The position numbers and the translations under genes were made by a program. The notes beneath the pieces were generated by a model. That model had not been told where the DNA came from, did not search any database, and saw nothing but the letters and a program-made list of their open reading frames with translations. This document shows positions 19,073 through 27,592 of a stretch of DNA of 64,000 nt, one piece after another. Each line of letters begins with the position of its first letter. Position 1 is the stretch's first letter. The DNA is from an uncultured Lachnospiraceae bacterium (lineage in GTDB: Bacteria > Bacillota > Clostridia > Lachnospirales > Lachnospiraceae), in contig CACYKH010000002.1 in assembly GCA_902774915.1 (NCBI GenBank), positions 62,001 to 126,000 of the forward strand, given 5' to 3'.

Positions 19073-19663
19073 TTAGAAGATTTCTTTCTCTAATTGATAA
19101 ATATAACCTTCAATAAGCTGCATTCTTTTTGAATACTCTGTTCTTGCCGCTTCTGTTTTGCAGCATCTGATAAGAGGTTTATTCTGACGATAGAATTCCT
19201 TGATACGATAATAAGCTTTTTTATATGTCGCATCATCTTCATCAGCTGTAACCATACAGTCACGCATAATGCCAACTGCACCAACCTCATCCAGCAAAAC
19301 CGAATCCATAACAATCTTGCATTCCAGAGACAGATCCTTGTCTGTATCTAACTCTTCGCAGGCCATTATGATCTCGCCTACTTTTACTATAAGCTCAGGG
19401 CTTACTCCAATGCTATCCAGATATTCAACAGCCACCTCAGCACTAACCTCGCTACTTGGTCTGTCCTGTTCCCATCCGATATCATGAAGAAGCGCAGCAA
19501 GAACAATGACATCAAGGTCACCGCCAAGCTTCGCCTGTAATCTTATAGCCCATCTATACACACGCATAGTGTGATCATATATATTTCTGAAGGGATACTG
19601 TTCAGTCGCCCTATTTTCAGAAGCTGTTTTCTTAACAAATTCAATTACTTCTGAGTAATCCAT
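19073..19663 (-). CDS. HD-domain phosphohydrolase
   Basis: 196 residues. The metal-binding HD signature is visible: H at DHTMRVYRWAIRL, then VLAALLHDIGWEQD, and further Asp/Glu in CKIVMDSVLLDEVG. Small stand-alone HD proteins of this kind act on nucleotides or are annotated as predicted hydrolases; the substrate cannot be read from sequence. It lies directly downstream of the SRP RNA on the same strand, with about 105 bases between. Confidence 0.8.
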   Translation of the reverse strand: MDYSEVIEFVKKTASENRATEQYPFRNIYDHTMRVYRWAIRLQAKLGGDLDVIVLAALLHDIGWEQDRPSSEVSAEVAVEYLDSIGVSPELIVKVGEIIMACEELDTDKDLSLECKIVMDSVLLDEVGAVGIMRDCMVTADEDDATYKKAYYRIKEFYRQNKPLIRCCKTEAARTEYSKRMQLIEGYIYQLEKEIF

Positions 19664-19769
19664 CCTATGCTAACCCCTAACACTTTTGTTTGGTAAACTA
19701 CACCATTATATAGTCTAGAAACACTTATATAATAATAACACTTTCACTTAAATATTTCTACATTTTTTT

Positions 19770-20045
19770 AAAACCGCGCGACCAGCTTTGTAAAGCCCCA
19801 ACGAGCGTACCTTAAGCAGTTAACTCAACCCAGGTAGCCTCACGGCGCACAGAGAGGTTCTACTTAGTGCTGCTTTGTTCCCAACCTGACACGGTTCGCA
19901 GATTCCTGTCGCGTAAGACCTAGATTTCAACGTCACTTACCAAGAACAGCCTCGCAAGAATCAGTCCGAGACTGGTCATCACCCCTGCTATAGCGGATTG
20001 CAGGTACAGGGCACCGCTATCTCCCCGGCTGCGCGGAAGTTTTAT
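19770..20045 (-). ncRNA. ffs: Signal recognition particle RNA, large Bacillus/Clostridium type
   Basis: About 270 nt on the minus strand. The 5' end carries the Alu-domain signature (GCCGGGGAGATAGCGGTGCC, then CCTGTACCTGCAATCCGCTA). The middle carries the SRP54-binding helix 8: CAGGT, a TTG-GGAA-CAA tetraloop hairpin and AAGCAGCAC. The termini pair (CCGCGC near 20035 with GCGCGG near 19775) and are followed by a T run. An S-domain plus Alu-domain length is typical of Firmicutes. It follows tadA, as in many Firmicutes, but dnaX is not next to it. The RNA directs Ffh to signal-anchor proteins. Confidence 0.96.
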
Positions 20046-20054
20046 AACTATATC

Positions 20055-20083
20055 AGTATACATAATACATCAGAATAAGTCAA
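20055..20083 (-). promoter_or_regulatory. SRP RNA promoter
   Basis: On the minus strand TTGACT, 17 bases, TATACT; transcription would begin near 20047, just before the RNA's 5' stem. Confidence 0.8.
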
Positions 20084-20089
20084 TGGGAC

Positions 20090-20130
20090 CTGACCCTACT
20101 GACTTATAGATCTGTCCCTACTGACTTATT
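20090..20130. repeat. Two tandem copies of an ~18-bp sequence at the tadA end
   Basis: TGACCCTACTGACTTATA and TGTCCCTACTGACTTATT lie 24 bases apart, with an inverted AAGTCAATGGG just left. The second copy lies inside the end of tadA. A read of minus-strand pairing gives an imperfect hairpin that could end tadA transcription just before the SRP promoter. Confidence 0.5.
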
Positions 20131-20658
20131 TCTTAGTTCTTTAAAGAAGGTTTTCAGCATTTCGGAGCATTCTGTTTCGAGAATTCCCCTGGTTACATTC
20201 ACCTGATGATTAAATGCTTTCATATCCAGAAGGTTGATAATGGAGCCTGCACAGCCAGCCTTCGGATTCATGCAGCCAATAACAACTTCGGGAATTCTGG
20301 CCTGAACTATGGCTCCGGCACACATCTGGCATGGTTCCAGTGTAATGTACATAGTGCAGTCCTCAAGTCTCCAGTCGCCAATTACCTTGGAAGCTTTTTT
20401 TATGGCCATCATCTCAGCATGGGCCAGACTCTGCTTATCCTTGTTCCTGCGATTATAACCTTTGGCAATCACCTTGCCGTCATAAACAATGATGCATCCT
20501 ATAGGAACATCGCCATTCTCATATGCTTTCTTTGCCTGGCGAAGAGCCTGTTTCATATATTTCTGATGCTGTTTTTCCAGCATCTCTTTTTCTTCGTCTG
20601 TTTTCTTATTCATCTTTGCACTTACTTTTTTATTCTTCAATATAAAAATTTTGACCAT
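20104..20658 (-). CDS. tadA: tRNA-specific adenosine deaminase TadA
   Basis: Converts the wobble adenosine A34 of tRNA-Arg(ACG) to inosine. Visible: zinc and catalytic motifs HAEMMAI (His, Glu) and PCQMCAGAI (two Cys), preceded by ENGDVPIGCIIVYDGKVIAKGYN. The longest frame is 184 codons; homologues are about 150-165, and no good ribosome site precedes the first ATG. ATG 20586 (160 codons, MLEKQHQKYMKQAL) or 20613 are more likely starts. It lies 41 bases downstream of rsmA. Confidence 0.93.
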   Translation of the reverse strand: MVKIFILKNKKVSAKMNKKTDEEKEMLEKQHQKYMKQALRQAKKAYENGDVPIGCIIVYDGKVIAKGYNRRNKDKQSLAHAEMMAIKKASKVIGDWRLEDCTMYITLEPCQMCAGAIVQARIPEVVIGCMNPKAGCAGSIINLLDMKAFNHQVNVTRGILETECSEMLKTFFKELRNKSVGTDL

Positions 20659-20699
20659 GTATCAAAACACATAAATCAGATTTTTAAGACCACATAAAT

Positions 20700-21554
20700 C
20701 TAAGACAGGGCATCACTCAGTGCCGCAAACTCCTGAAGTCCCAGAGCCTCACCTCTTACTCTTGTATCAAGCCCGAGACTGGTTAATGCATTCTCAACTT
20801 CTTCTCTACTGTAAGACAGACCCTCAAAATTCTTCACCGCATTTGCCAGGGTTTTTCTTCTCTGGTTAAATGCAGCCCTGATCAGTTTAAACATATGTCT
20901 CTCATCCTTCACCTTAACAAAAGGTTCTTCCAGACGTTTTAATCTGATAACTGCCGAGCCAACATTAGGTCTTGGCATAAAGCAATTTGGAGGAACATTC
21001 GCCGCAAGATAAGGATCAGCATAATACTGAACCGCAAGAGAAAGCGCTCCATAATCTTTTGATCCAGGTTCTGCCTTCATTCTATCAGCAACTTCCTTCT
21101 GTATCATTACTGTAATTGAATCAGCAGGAACTCTGGATTCCAGAAGGTTCATGATGATAGGTGTTGTGATGTAATAAGGAAGATTAGCAACTATCTTGAA
21201 AGGCTCGCCGCCAAAGATAGCTCCTATATCCTGTTTCAGAATGTCACCGTGAATAACATTCACGTTATCGTAGTCAGCCAAAGTTTTTTCTAGAATAGGA
21301 ATCAGCTTGTCATCTATCTCAACTGCCGTAACAGACTCAGCCGCCTCAGCCAGATACTGAGTGAGGGTTCCTATTCCAGGGCCTATTTCCAAAACCTTTG
21401 TGGACTTATCAATTTCCGCTGCCGCAATAATCTTGTCGATAACATGCGAATCGATAAGGAAATTCTGACCATAGTTTTTTCTGAATGTGAAATTGTTTTC
21501 CTTAATAACCCTGATGGTTTCCTGTGGGTTACTTAGCATTTTTTCTTTATCCAT
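20700..21554 (-). CDS. rsmA: 16S rRNA (adenine1518/1519-N6) dimethyltransferase
   Basis: 284 residues, normal length for KsgA/RsmA. Dimethylates two adjacent adenines in helix 45 of 16S rRNA using SAM. Visible: FRKNYGQNFLID, SAM motif I VLEIGPGIGTLTQYLAE, acidic loop VEIDDKLIPILE, catalytic NLPYYITTPI, and the C-terminal FNQRRKTLANAVK. It follows tatD by 61 bases and precedes tadA. Confidence 0.97.
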   Translation of the reverse strand: MDKEKMLSNPQETIRVIKENNFTFRKNYGQNFLIDSHVIDKIIAAAEIDKSTKVLEIGPGIGTLTQYLAEAAESVTAVEIDDKLIPILEKTLADYDNVNVIHGDILKQDIGAIFGGEPFKIVANLPYYITTPIIMNLLESRVPADSITVMIQKEVADRMKAEPGSKDYGALSLAVQYYADPYLAANVPPNCFMPRPNVGSAVIRLKRLEEPFVKVKDERHMFKLIRAAFNQRRKTLANAVKNFEGLSYSREEVENALTSLGLDTRVRGEALGLQEFAALSDALS

Positions 21555-21615
21555 GTTTTAATATTTTACCTCAAAGCACTCTACTGACTTAAGACGCCAA
21601 AGATAACATTTATCA

Positions 21616-22386
21616 TTAAAGTCTATACAATTTCAGTGCATTTTCGTAAGTTATTTCTTCTACCAGTTCCGGAGTCATTTCTTTAATCCGGGCAATCTCT
21701 TCAATGACAAGGTTCAGATATCCAGAGTCGTTTCTCTTTCCTCTGTTAGGCGATGGTGCAAGGTATGGGCTATCTGTTTCCAGCACAATAGACTGGATAG
21801 GGATAGATGCAACCGCCCTCTTTAGTTTCTTGGAATTCTTAAAGGTCACCACTCCGCCTATTCCAAAGAAGAATCCCATTTTTATAAACTCTCTTGAAAG
21901 CTCCTCTGAATATGAATAACAATGAACAACTCCGCCTATTTCTTCAGCGTGAGCTTCCTTCATCAGATTAACTGTATCCTGAGCTGCATCACGGCTATGA
22001 ATAACTATTGGAAGTCCAAGTTCACGGGCAAGCTCCATCTGAGCCTTGAACCATTTATGTTGTAATTCCTTTGAAGGCTCATCGTAATGATAGTCCAGTC
22101 CAATCTCTCCAATCGCAACTATCTTATCATTGGACTTTGCAATTTGGCGAAGCTCCTCCAGGTCAGAATCTGTCATTTCTCCCACGTGGTGAGGTATAAC
22201 TCCGATTGCCCCATATATATAATCATATTTCTTTGTAAGTTCATCTGTCATTCGGGAAGTCGGAAGGTCACAGCCAATATTTGTAACTCTGGCCACACCC
22301 TTCTCCTTCAGTCCTTTATCCAGAAGATATTCTCTATCCAAATCGAACTGATCATCATCATAATGTGCATGTGTGTCAAATATCAT
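21616..22386 (-). CDS. tatD: TatD-family metal-dependent deoxyribonuclease
   Basis: 256 residues. TIM-barrel hydrolase with visible metal ligands: FDTHAHYDD at the N-terminus, IGEIGLDYHYDEP, PIVIHSRDAAQD, GVVHCYSY and ETDSPYLAP. Commonly sits just before rsmA in Firmicutes, as here, and acts as a 3'-5' DNase or quality-control nuclease. Confidence 0.95.
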   Translation of the reverse strand: MIFDTHAHYDDDQFDLDREYLLDKGLKEKGVARVTNIGCDLPTSRMTDELTKKYDYIYGAIGVIPHHVGEMTDSDLEELRQIAKSNDKIVAIGEIGLDYHYDEPSKELQHKWFKAQMELARELGLPIVIHSRDAAQDTVNLMKEAHAEEIGGVVHCYSYSEELSREFIKMGFFFGIGGVVTFKNSKKLKRAVASIPIQSIVLETDSPYLAPSPNRGKRNDSGYLNLVIEEIARIKEMTPELVEEITYENALKLYRL

Positions 22387-22417
22387 AATTTATACCGTTT
22401 TCAATCCCATCTTTACC

Positions 22418-22446
22418 TTGTATTATCTAGCCAAATCAGCTATAAT
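22418..22446 (+). promoter_or_regulatory. Promoter of the aminotransferase-malQ-plsC gene group
   Basis: TTGTAT, 17 bases, TATAAT on the plus strand. The -10 box is bracketed by an inverted repeat AGCCAA (22429-22434) / TTGGCT (22461-22466), a possible operator. A second small hairpin CATCAG/CTGATG follows at about 22481-22503. Confidence 0.6.
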
Positions 22447-22564
22447 ACTAGTTTGTGTACTTGGCTGAAAATAATGCCCCATCAGGAACAAATACACTGA
22501 TGTACTATACCATATTTTCTGCCACATATAAAGTATACACTTGAGAAGGAAATGGAGGCTTATT

Positions 22565-23752
22565 ATGATATCAGAATTCTACAAAGAAATGACTGGAAAA
22601 GAATCAGTAATACGTCAGTTTTTTGACTTTGCAAGAAAGCGTGCTGCTGAGATGGGACCTGACAGCGTACTGAACTTTTCTATCGGAAATCCATCAGTAC
22701 CTGCACCTCAGAGTTTTACTGATGCGATCATAGATATAACAAAGAATGGTGACCCAGTTAAGCTTCATGGTTACAGTCCTACACTTGGTCAGGATTCAAC
22801 CAAGAAGGCAATTGCTGATTCACTTAACAGAAGATTTGGAATGAACTACACAGCAGGACACATCTTCCCTACATCAGGTGCAGCTGGAGCTCTTGCTCAT
22901 GCAATCAGATGCGTTGCAGGCGAAGGTGATACAGTACTTACATTCGCGCCTTACTTCCCAGAATACATTCCATATGTAAACGGAACAGGTGCAACACTTA
23001 AGGTTGTCCCAGCTGACTACGATACATTCCAGATCAATTTCGAAAAATTCGAAGAGATGCTTGATGAGAATGTTGCAGCAGTACTCATCAATTCACCAAA
23101 CAATCCATCAGGAATTGTTTATACAACAGAGACAATCACAAAGCTGGCTGATATTCTTACAGCAAAGCAAAACGAATTTGGTCATGAAATATTCCTTATC
23201 ACTGATGAACCATATAGAGAGATTGTATTTGAGGGAGTTGATAGTCCATTCCCTTCAAAGTTCTATGACAATTCAATCTGCTGCTACTCATTCAGTAAGT
23301 CACTTTCACTTCCTGGTGAGCGTATTGGATATATGGCAGTTAATCCTGCAGCTAAGGATGCAGACCTTCTGGTTCCTATGGCTGGTCAGGTTTCAAGATT
23401 CACAGGTCACAATTGTCCAACCGCACTTATGCAGTTTGCAATTGAAAGAGTTATAGATGAAACAAGTGATCTCAGCATTTATGAGGAAAATGCAAACCTC
23501 CTCTATAAGGAGCTCACAAGAATAGGCTACAAGATTGTTAAGCCTATGGGTACATTTTACATGATGCCTCGCGTACCATCAGAGAATGGCGATGCCAACG
23601 AGTGGTGCTGGAAGGCAGCAAAGGAACTGGGTCTTATAACTGTTCCGGGCGACAGTTTCCAGTGTCCAGGACATTTCCGTATTTCTTATTGTGTACCAAC
23701 TGAAATGATTGAGAAGGCTATACCTCTGTTTGAGAAAGCTTTTGAATTTTAA
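22565..23752 (+). CDS. PLP-dependent class I aminotransferase
   Basis: 395 residues from ATG 22565, which has GGAGG 7 bases before it. Fold-type I enzyme. Visible: SIGNPSVPAPQ, LHGYSPTLGQD, INSPNNPSGIVY, ITDEPYREIVF and the PLP lysine in SFSKSLSLPGERIGY; C-terminal FRISYCVP binds the substrate carboxylate. These are features of aspartate/alanine-type aminotransferases; the exact amino acid is not clear from sequence. First gene of a plus-strand run leading to malQ. Confidence 0.9.
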   Translation: MISEFYKEMTGKESVIRQFFDFARKRAAEMGPDSVLNFSIGNPSVPAPQSFTDAIIDITKNGDPVKLHGYSPTLGQDSTKKAIADSLNRRFGMNYTAGHIFPTSGAAGALAHAIRCVAGEGDTVLTFAPYFPEYIPYVNGTGATLKVVPADYDTFQINFEKFEEMLDENVAAVLINSPNNPSGIVYTTETITKLADILTAKQNEFGHEIFLITDEPYREIVFEGVDSPFPSKFYDNSICCYSFSKSLSLPGERIGYMAVNPAAKDADLLVPMAGQVSRFTGHNCPTALMQFAIERVIDETSDLSIYEENANLLYKELTRIGYKIVKPMGTFYMMPRVPSENGDANEWCWKAAKELGLITVPGDSFQCPGHFRISYCVPTEMIEKAIPLFEKAFEF

Positions 23753-23808
23753 TCAAACTGACTGTTAAAGTATTATAGGGGAATATACTTTTAAGGAGAA
23801 CTTACATC

Positions 23809-25371
23809 ATGGATACCGACATAACATTAGGTATGGATTTGGACATTACCGCCAGCGTGGATATGGGACCAGAGAGACTGGCAGGTTTACTTGTTCATCC
23901 AACATCATTTCCAGGACCTTACGGAATAGGTGACCTGGGAAAAGGCGCTTACGATTTTATTGACTTTTTGGAAAAATCAGGAATGAAGCTTTGGCAGGTG
24001 CTTCCACTGGGACATACAGGTTTCGGTGACTCACCATATCAGCCATTCTCTTCCTTCGCAGGACAGCCACTGATCATCAGCATAGATCATCTGAGACAGT
24101 TAAATCTCCTCTACGATGAGGACTTTGCAGCAATGCCACAGTGGAATCCTGAAGATATAAGCTACGGCGATGTGATTGCATTTAAAACAGAATTATTTAA
24201 AAAGGCTTACGAAAGATTTCTCGACGAGGATATCCATGACGGATTTTCTACAAACGAAGAAATGATGAAGGCATTCCAGACCTTCAAAGAATCAAACGAA
24301 TGGTTAGCTGACTATGCACTCTTTATGGCAGGCAAGGATTACCACAAAGGCGCTCCTTGGTACATGTGGGAGGATGATCTAAAATCTCCTACTGCTGCTC
24401 AGCGTAAGAAATGGGAAAAGAACCTGGAAAAGGAAATCGGCTACTATGAATTCCTCCAGTTCTTCTTCGATGATGAGTGGATGAAGCTTAAGAAATATGC
24501 TAACGATAAGGGTATACGTATTGTAGGTGATATTCCTATCTTCGTAGCCTGGGACAGTGTTGATGTATGGGTTAACAAGAAGCTCTTTAACCTTGATACA
24601 AAGGGCTACCCAACTGTAGTTGCCGGTGTACCACCAGATTATTTCTCAGCTACAGGTCAGCTTTGGGGTAACCCACTTTATAAGTGGACTGAGCATAAAA
24701 AGACTGGATACGAGTGGTGGTTCGCTCGCATTAAGCACCAGCTTAAGCTTACAGATTATCTGAGAATAGACCACTTCCGTGGTTTCGATAAATATTGGGC
24801 AGTACCTTACGGTGAGCCTACAGCTGTAAACGGAAAATGGATGAAAGCACCAGGCGAGAATTTCTTTACCATGCTGGAATCTACTCTTGGTTACCATATG
24901 CCTATCATTGCTGAGGACCTGGGTGAGATTGATCACTCCGTAGTTCAGCTTCGTGATAAGTTTGGTTTCCCTGGAATGAAGATACTTCAGTTCGCATTTG
25001 AAAATCCAAATGAGAACAACTTCCTTCCACATAATCACGTAAGAAACTGTGTATGTTATACTGGTACACATGATAATGATACTACACTTGGCTGGTACAA
25101 GAACTGCTTCGAGCAGTCCAGAGATAAACTGAGAAGATATTTCAGTACAGATGCCAGCGATATCTGCTGGGTAATGATCAGAGCATGCTTTGGTTCTGTT
25201 GCAACAATGGCTATCGTTCCTATGCAGGATATTCTGGAGCTGGATTCCTGGGCAAGATTCAACACTCCTGGTGTAGGAGAAGGAAACTGGTCATGGAGAT
25301 ATAAGCAGGATGCACTCACAGAGCATCTCGCAAGCCGTCTCTATGAAACAGCTAAGATGTTCGGTCGTTAA
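23809..25371 (+). CDS. malQ: 4-alpha-glucanotransferase (amylomaltase)
   Basis: 520 residues, GH77. Moves maltosyl units between alpha-1,4-glucans in maltodextrin and glycogen use. Start preceded by AAGGAGA. Visible: LVHPTSFPGPYGIGDLG, DSPYQPFSSFAG, VGDIPIFVAWDSVDVW, the nucleophile region LRIDHFRGFDKYW, acid/base IAEDLGEI and TGTHDNDTTLGWY. The N-terminal 20 residues are an added Asp-rich piece not in short homologues. Confidence 0.96.
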   Translation: MDTDITLGMDLDITASVDMGPERLAGLLVHPTSFPGPYGIGDLGKGAYDFIDFLEKSGMKLWQVLPLGHTGFGDSPYQPFSSFAGQPLIISIDHLRQLNLLYDEDFAAMPQWNPEDISYGDVIAFKTELFKKAYERFLDEDIHDGFSTNEEMMKAFQTFKESNEWLADYALFMAGKDYHKGAPWYMWEDDLKSPTAAQRKKWEKNLEKEIGYYEFLQFFFDDEWMKLKKYANDKGIRIVGDIPIFVAWDSVDVWVNKKLFNLDTKGYPTVVAGVPPDYFSATGQLWGNPLYKWTEHKKTGYEWWFARIKHQLKLTDYLRIDHFRGFDKYWAVPYGEPTAVNGKWMKAPGENFFTMLESTLGYHMPIIAEDLGEIDHSVVQLRDKFGFPGMKILQFAFENPNENNFLPHNHVRNCVCYTGTHDNDTTLGWYKNCFEQSRDKLRRYFSTDASDICWVMIRACFGSVATMAIVPMQDILELDSWARFNTPGVGEGNWSWRYKQDALTEHLASRLYETAKMFGR

Positions 25372-25388
25372 ATAGATGAGGTAACAAC

Positions 25389-26123
25389 ATGATAAAATTC
25401 ATCATAATAGGCATATATGCAGTCCTGGCTGTTCTTTTATGCCTTCCAGTCCATCTTTATTTATGGATTTCAATCAAAAAGAATAATTACAAAGGATGGA
25501 AAAAGAGCTGGAAATTCATCAACGGATTCTTCGAGTCCCTGATCAAAATGTCTGGTTCGAAAGTTGAAGTCCGAGGAGCTGAGCACCTGAAAGAGGTTCC
25601 ACAGGATAAGGGTATCCTCTTCATTGGTAATCATACAAGCTTCTTCGATATCATCATCCTTTCTACTATTGTTGACAGACCTATAGGTTTTATAGCAAAG
25701 AAGGAATTCAAGAAAATCCCATTCTTCAGCTGGTGGGTTGCAGACCTTGGAAGTCTGTTCCTCGACAGAAAGAATGTCCGCGCCGGTCTTGAAACCATTA
25801 AAGAAGGAACTGAGTCAATGAAGAAAGGTCTTTCCATTGGTCTCTATCCAGAGGGAACCAGAAATCACTCCGATGAGCTGCTCCCATTCAAGAAGGGTGG
25901 TTACAGAATGGCTGAAGAGTCTGACAGCCCTATCATTCTGGTTGCATTTACTGGTGCTGATGACATATTCGAGAACAACAAACCTATTGGAATAAAGAAA
26001 AGTAATGTAATTGTGGAATTTAGCGCTCCTATTTATCCTCACGAGATGGATAAAAAAGAAAGACGCGAAGTTTATGACAATTTCCCTAATGAAATAAAGA
26101 AAATGCTGGATACCCATAAATAA
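25389..26123 (+). CDS. plsC: 1-acyl-sn-glycerol-3-phosphate acyltransferase
   Basis: 244 residues. Membrane-associated enzyme making phosphatidic acid from lysophosphatidate. Visible: N-terminal hydrophobic helix (about 3-26), catalytic NHTSFFDIIIL, and LYPEGTRNHSDELLPFKKGG. GATGAGG site before ATG; starts 17 bases after malQ, so co-transcribed. Confidence 0.93.
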   Translation: MIKFIIIGIYAVLAVLLCLPVHLYLWISIKKNNYKGWKKSWKFINGFFESLIKMSGSKVEVRGAEHLKEVPQDKGILFIGNHTSFFDIIILSTIVDRPIGFIAKKEFKKIPFFSWWVADLGSLFLDRKNVRAGLETIKEGTESMKKGLSIGLYPEGTRNHSDELLPFKKGGYRMAEESDSPIILVAFTGADDIFENNKPIGIKKSNVIVEFSAPIYPHEMDKKERREVYDNFPNEIKKMLDTHK

Positions 26124-26142
26124 GGGTTAGAAGGAGGAAAAA

Positions 26143-26739
26143 ATGATACTAATTAGCAAGATATTCATAATTAGTCTGATAGTATTTGTCGTACTAATGG
26201 GAATATTATTAGTAATGTATTTTGTTGGTAACAAAATGCAGAAGAAACAGATTGAGCAGAGAGAACAGATTGAAGCTGCTTCTCAGCCAGCCACACTTTT
26301 TATCATCGATAAAAAGATAATGCCTATGAAGGATGCTAAGCTCCCTAAGGTCGTTATGGACCAGGCTCCAAAGCGTTACCACAGAGCTAAGCTCCCAATC
26401 GTAAAAGCAAAGGTTGGTCCACAGATAATGACTCTTATCTGTGACGAAGCAATTTTCGATGATGTTCCTTCACATGGTGAAGTAAAGGTTACCCTCAGTG
26501 GTATCTATATCACAAGTGTTAAGACTCTTCATAAGAAAACTAAGAAGATGCAGCAGGAAGAAGCTGCTAATGGCAAGAAACGTAGAAAGAGCCTGCGTGA
26601 GAGACTTATGAGAAAACAGGCTGATTACCAGAAACAGCTTGATTACGAAATGGCTAACAAGAAGTCTAAAGAAGAAATTAAGCAGCAGAAAGCTGAACAG
26701 AAGAAGAAGAGAGAACGTGAAAAGAAAATTACTGTCTAA
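26143..26739 (+). CDS. Conserved single-pass membrane protein, unknown
   Basis: 198 residues with an AAGGAGG site. One TM helix at about 5-30, then a ~100-residue domain (KLPIVKAKVGPQIMTLICDE, HGEVKVTLSGIYITSVK) and a very basic Lys/Arg-rich coiled tail (about 135-198). Soluble part and tail are predicted cytosolic. I do not recognise the family. It lies between plsC and the CPBP gene with 20-base and overlapping spacing. Confidence 0.75.
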   Translation: MILISKIFIISLIVFVVLMGILLVMYFVGNKMQKKQIEQREQIEAASQPATLFIIDKKIMPMKDAKLPKVVMDQAPKRYHRAKLPIVKAKVGPQIMTLICDEAIFDDVPSHGEVKVTLSGIYITSVKTLHKKTKKMQQEEAANGKKRRKSLRERLMRKQADYQKQLDYEMANKKSKEEIKQQKAEQKKKREREKKITV

Positions 26740-27583
26740 CTTGATACTTGCACTGGGTAGCGTAATACTCGCTTCAGTGTTAAATGTAATCGCATATTTC
26801 GCCGCTTTTGCCGTAACTGTTATGGCAGGCGGCGTTAATGTTCTGGACACTGATACCGCTATGGTGGATCAGGGTTATTTTAATGTTATCAGATATACCA
26901 TCCTCATAGTAATATGTGGATTTGTATACTATTGGGCATTTTACAGAAAAGAAAATGAAGAGGTTTCTGAAAGAAGAAACTCCGTTATCACTTCACTTCA
27001 TTTTGTGATCAGACCACTCACTATTTTTATAGTATTACTGGCAGGTCTGAGTATACAGCTTACTACCGATTCTATTCTATATATTCTTGGCGAATCATTT
27101 CCGACCACGTTTGCATCTTATAAGCATATGATGGAAACCTTCACAGGAAGTAAATCCGCCTTATTTATTTTTACGGCAATCGCACTCGGTCCTATCGCTG
27201 AAGAGATTATCTTCAGAGGGCTCGCAATGAGATACAGTCTAAGAGCATTTGAGGGCATTAAAAAAGCCCCACTACTTGCTATAGTAGTGCAGGCTCTTCT
27301 TTTCGGTATTTATCACGGCAATTTCGTCCAGGCTACATATGCCTTTATTTTCGGACTACTCCTCGGAGCAATTGCCATTAAGACCAATTCTTTAATTCCA
27401 TCTATATTCTTGCATATGGCTATTAATGGAACTCTTTATCTCATTCCAGATAAACTATTCCTTAATATTCCTATTTCTATATGCATAGGCTTGGTTTCAC
27501 TTGCCTTTATGATCGCAGCCATCATGCTGCTGTTCATCACGTACAAAAACTTTGCCACTCAGTCAGAAGAATCAGATTCTTAA
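26717..27583 (+). CDS. CPBP-family intramembrane metalloprotease
   Basis: 288 residues from GTG 26717, chosen because AGAGAG precedes it and the hydrophobic protein starts right after; it overlaps the previous gene by 23 bases in another frame. Multiple TM helices. The CPBP/Abi motifs are present: PIAEEIIFRGLAMRYSLR (EExxxR), FGIYHGNFVQATYAFIFGLL and SIFLHMAINGT, giving the Glu and His metal ligands. Members process prenylated or peptide substrates; in bacteria, targets are mostly unknown. Confidence 0.88.
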   Translation: MKRKLLSNLILALGSVILASVLNVIAYFAAFAVTVMAGGVNVLDTDTAMVDQGYFNVIRYTILIVICGFVYYWAFYRKENEEVSERRNSVITSLHFVIRPLTIFIVLLAGLSIQLTTDSILYILGESFPTTFASYKHMMETFTGSKSALFIFTAIALGPIAEEIIFRGLAMRYSLRAFEGIKKAPLLAIVVQALLFGIYHGNFVQATYAFIFGLLLGAIAIKTNSLIPSIFLHMAINGTLYLIPDKLFLNIPISICIGLVSLAFMIAAIMLLFITYKNFATQSEESDS

Positions 27584-27592
27584 TTCTGTTAT

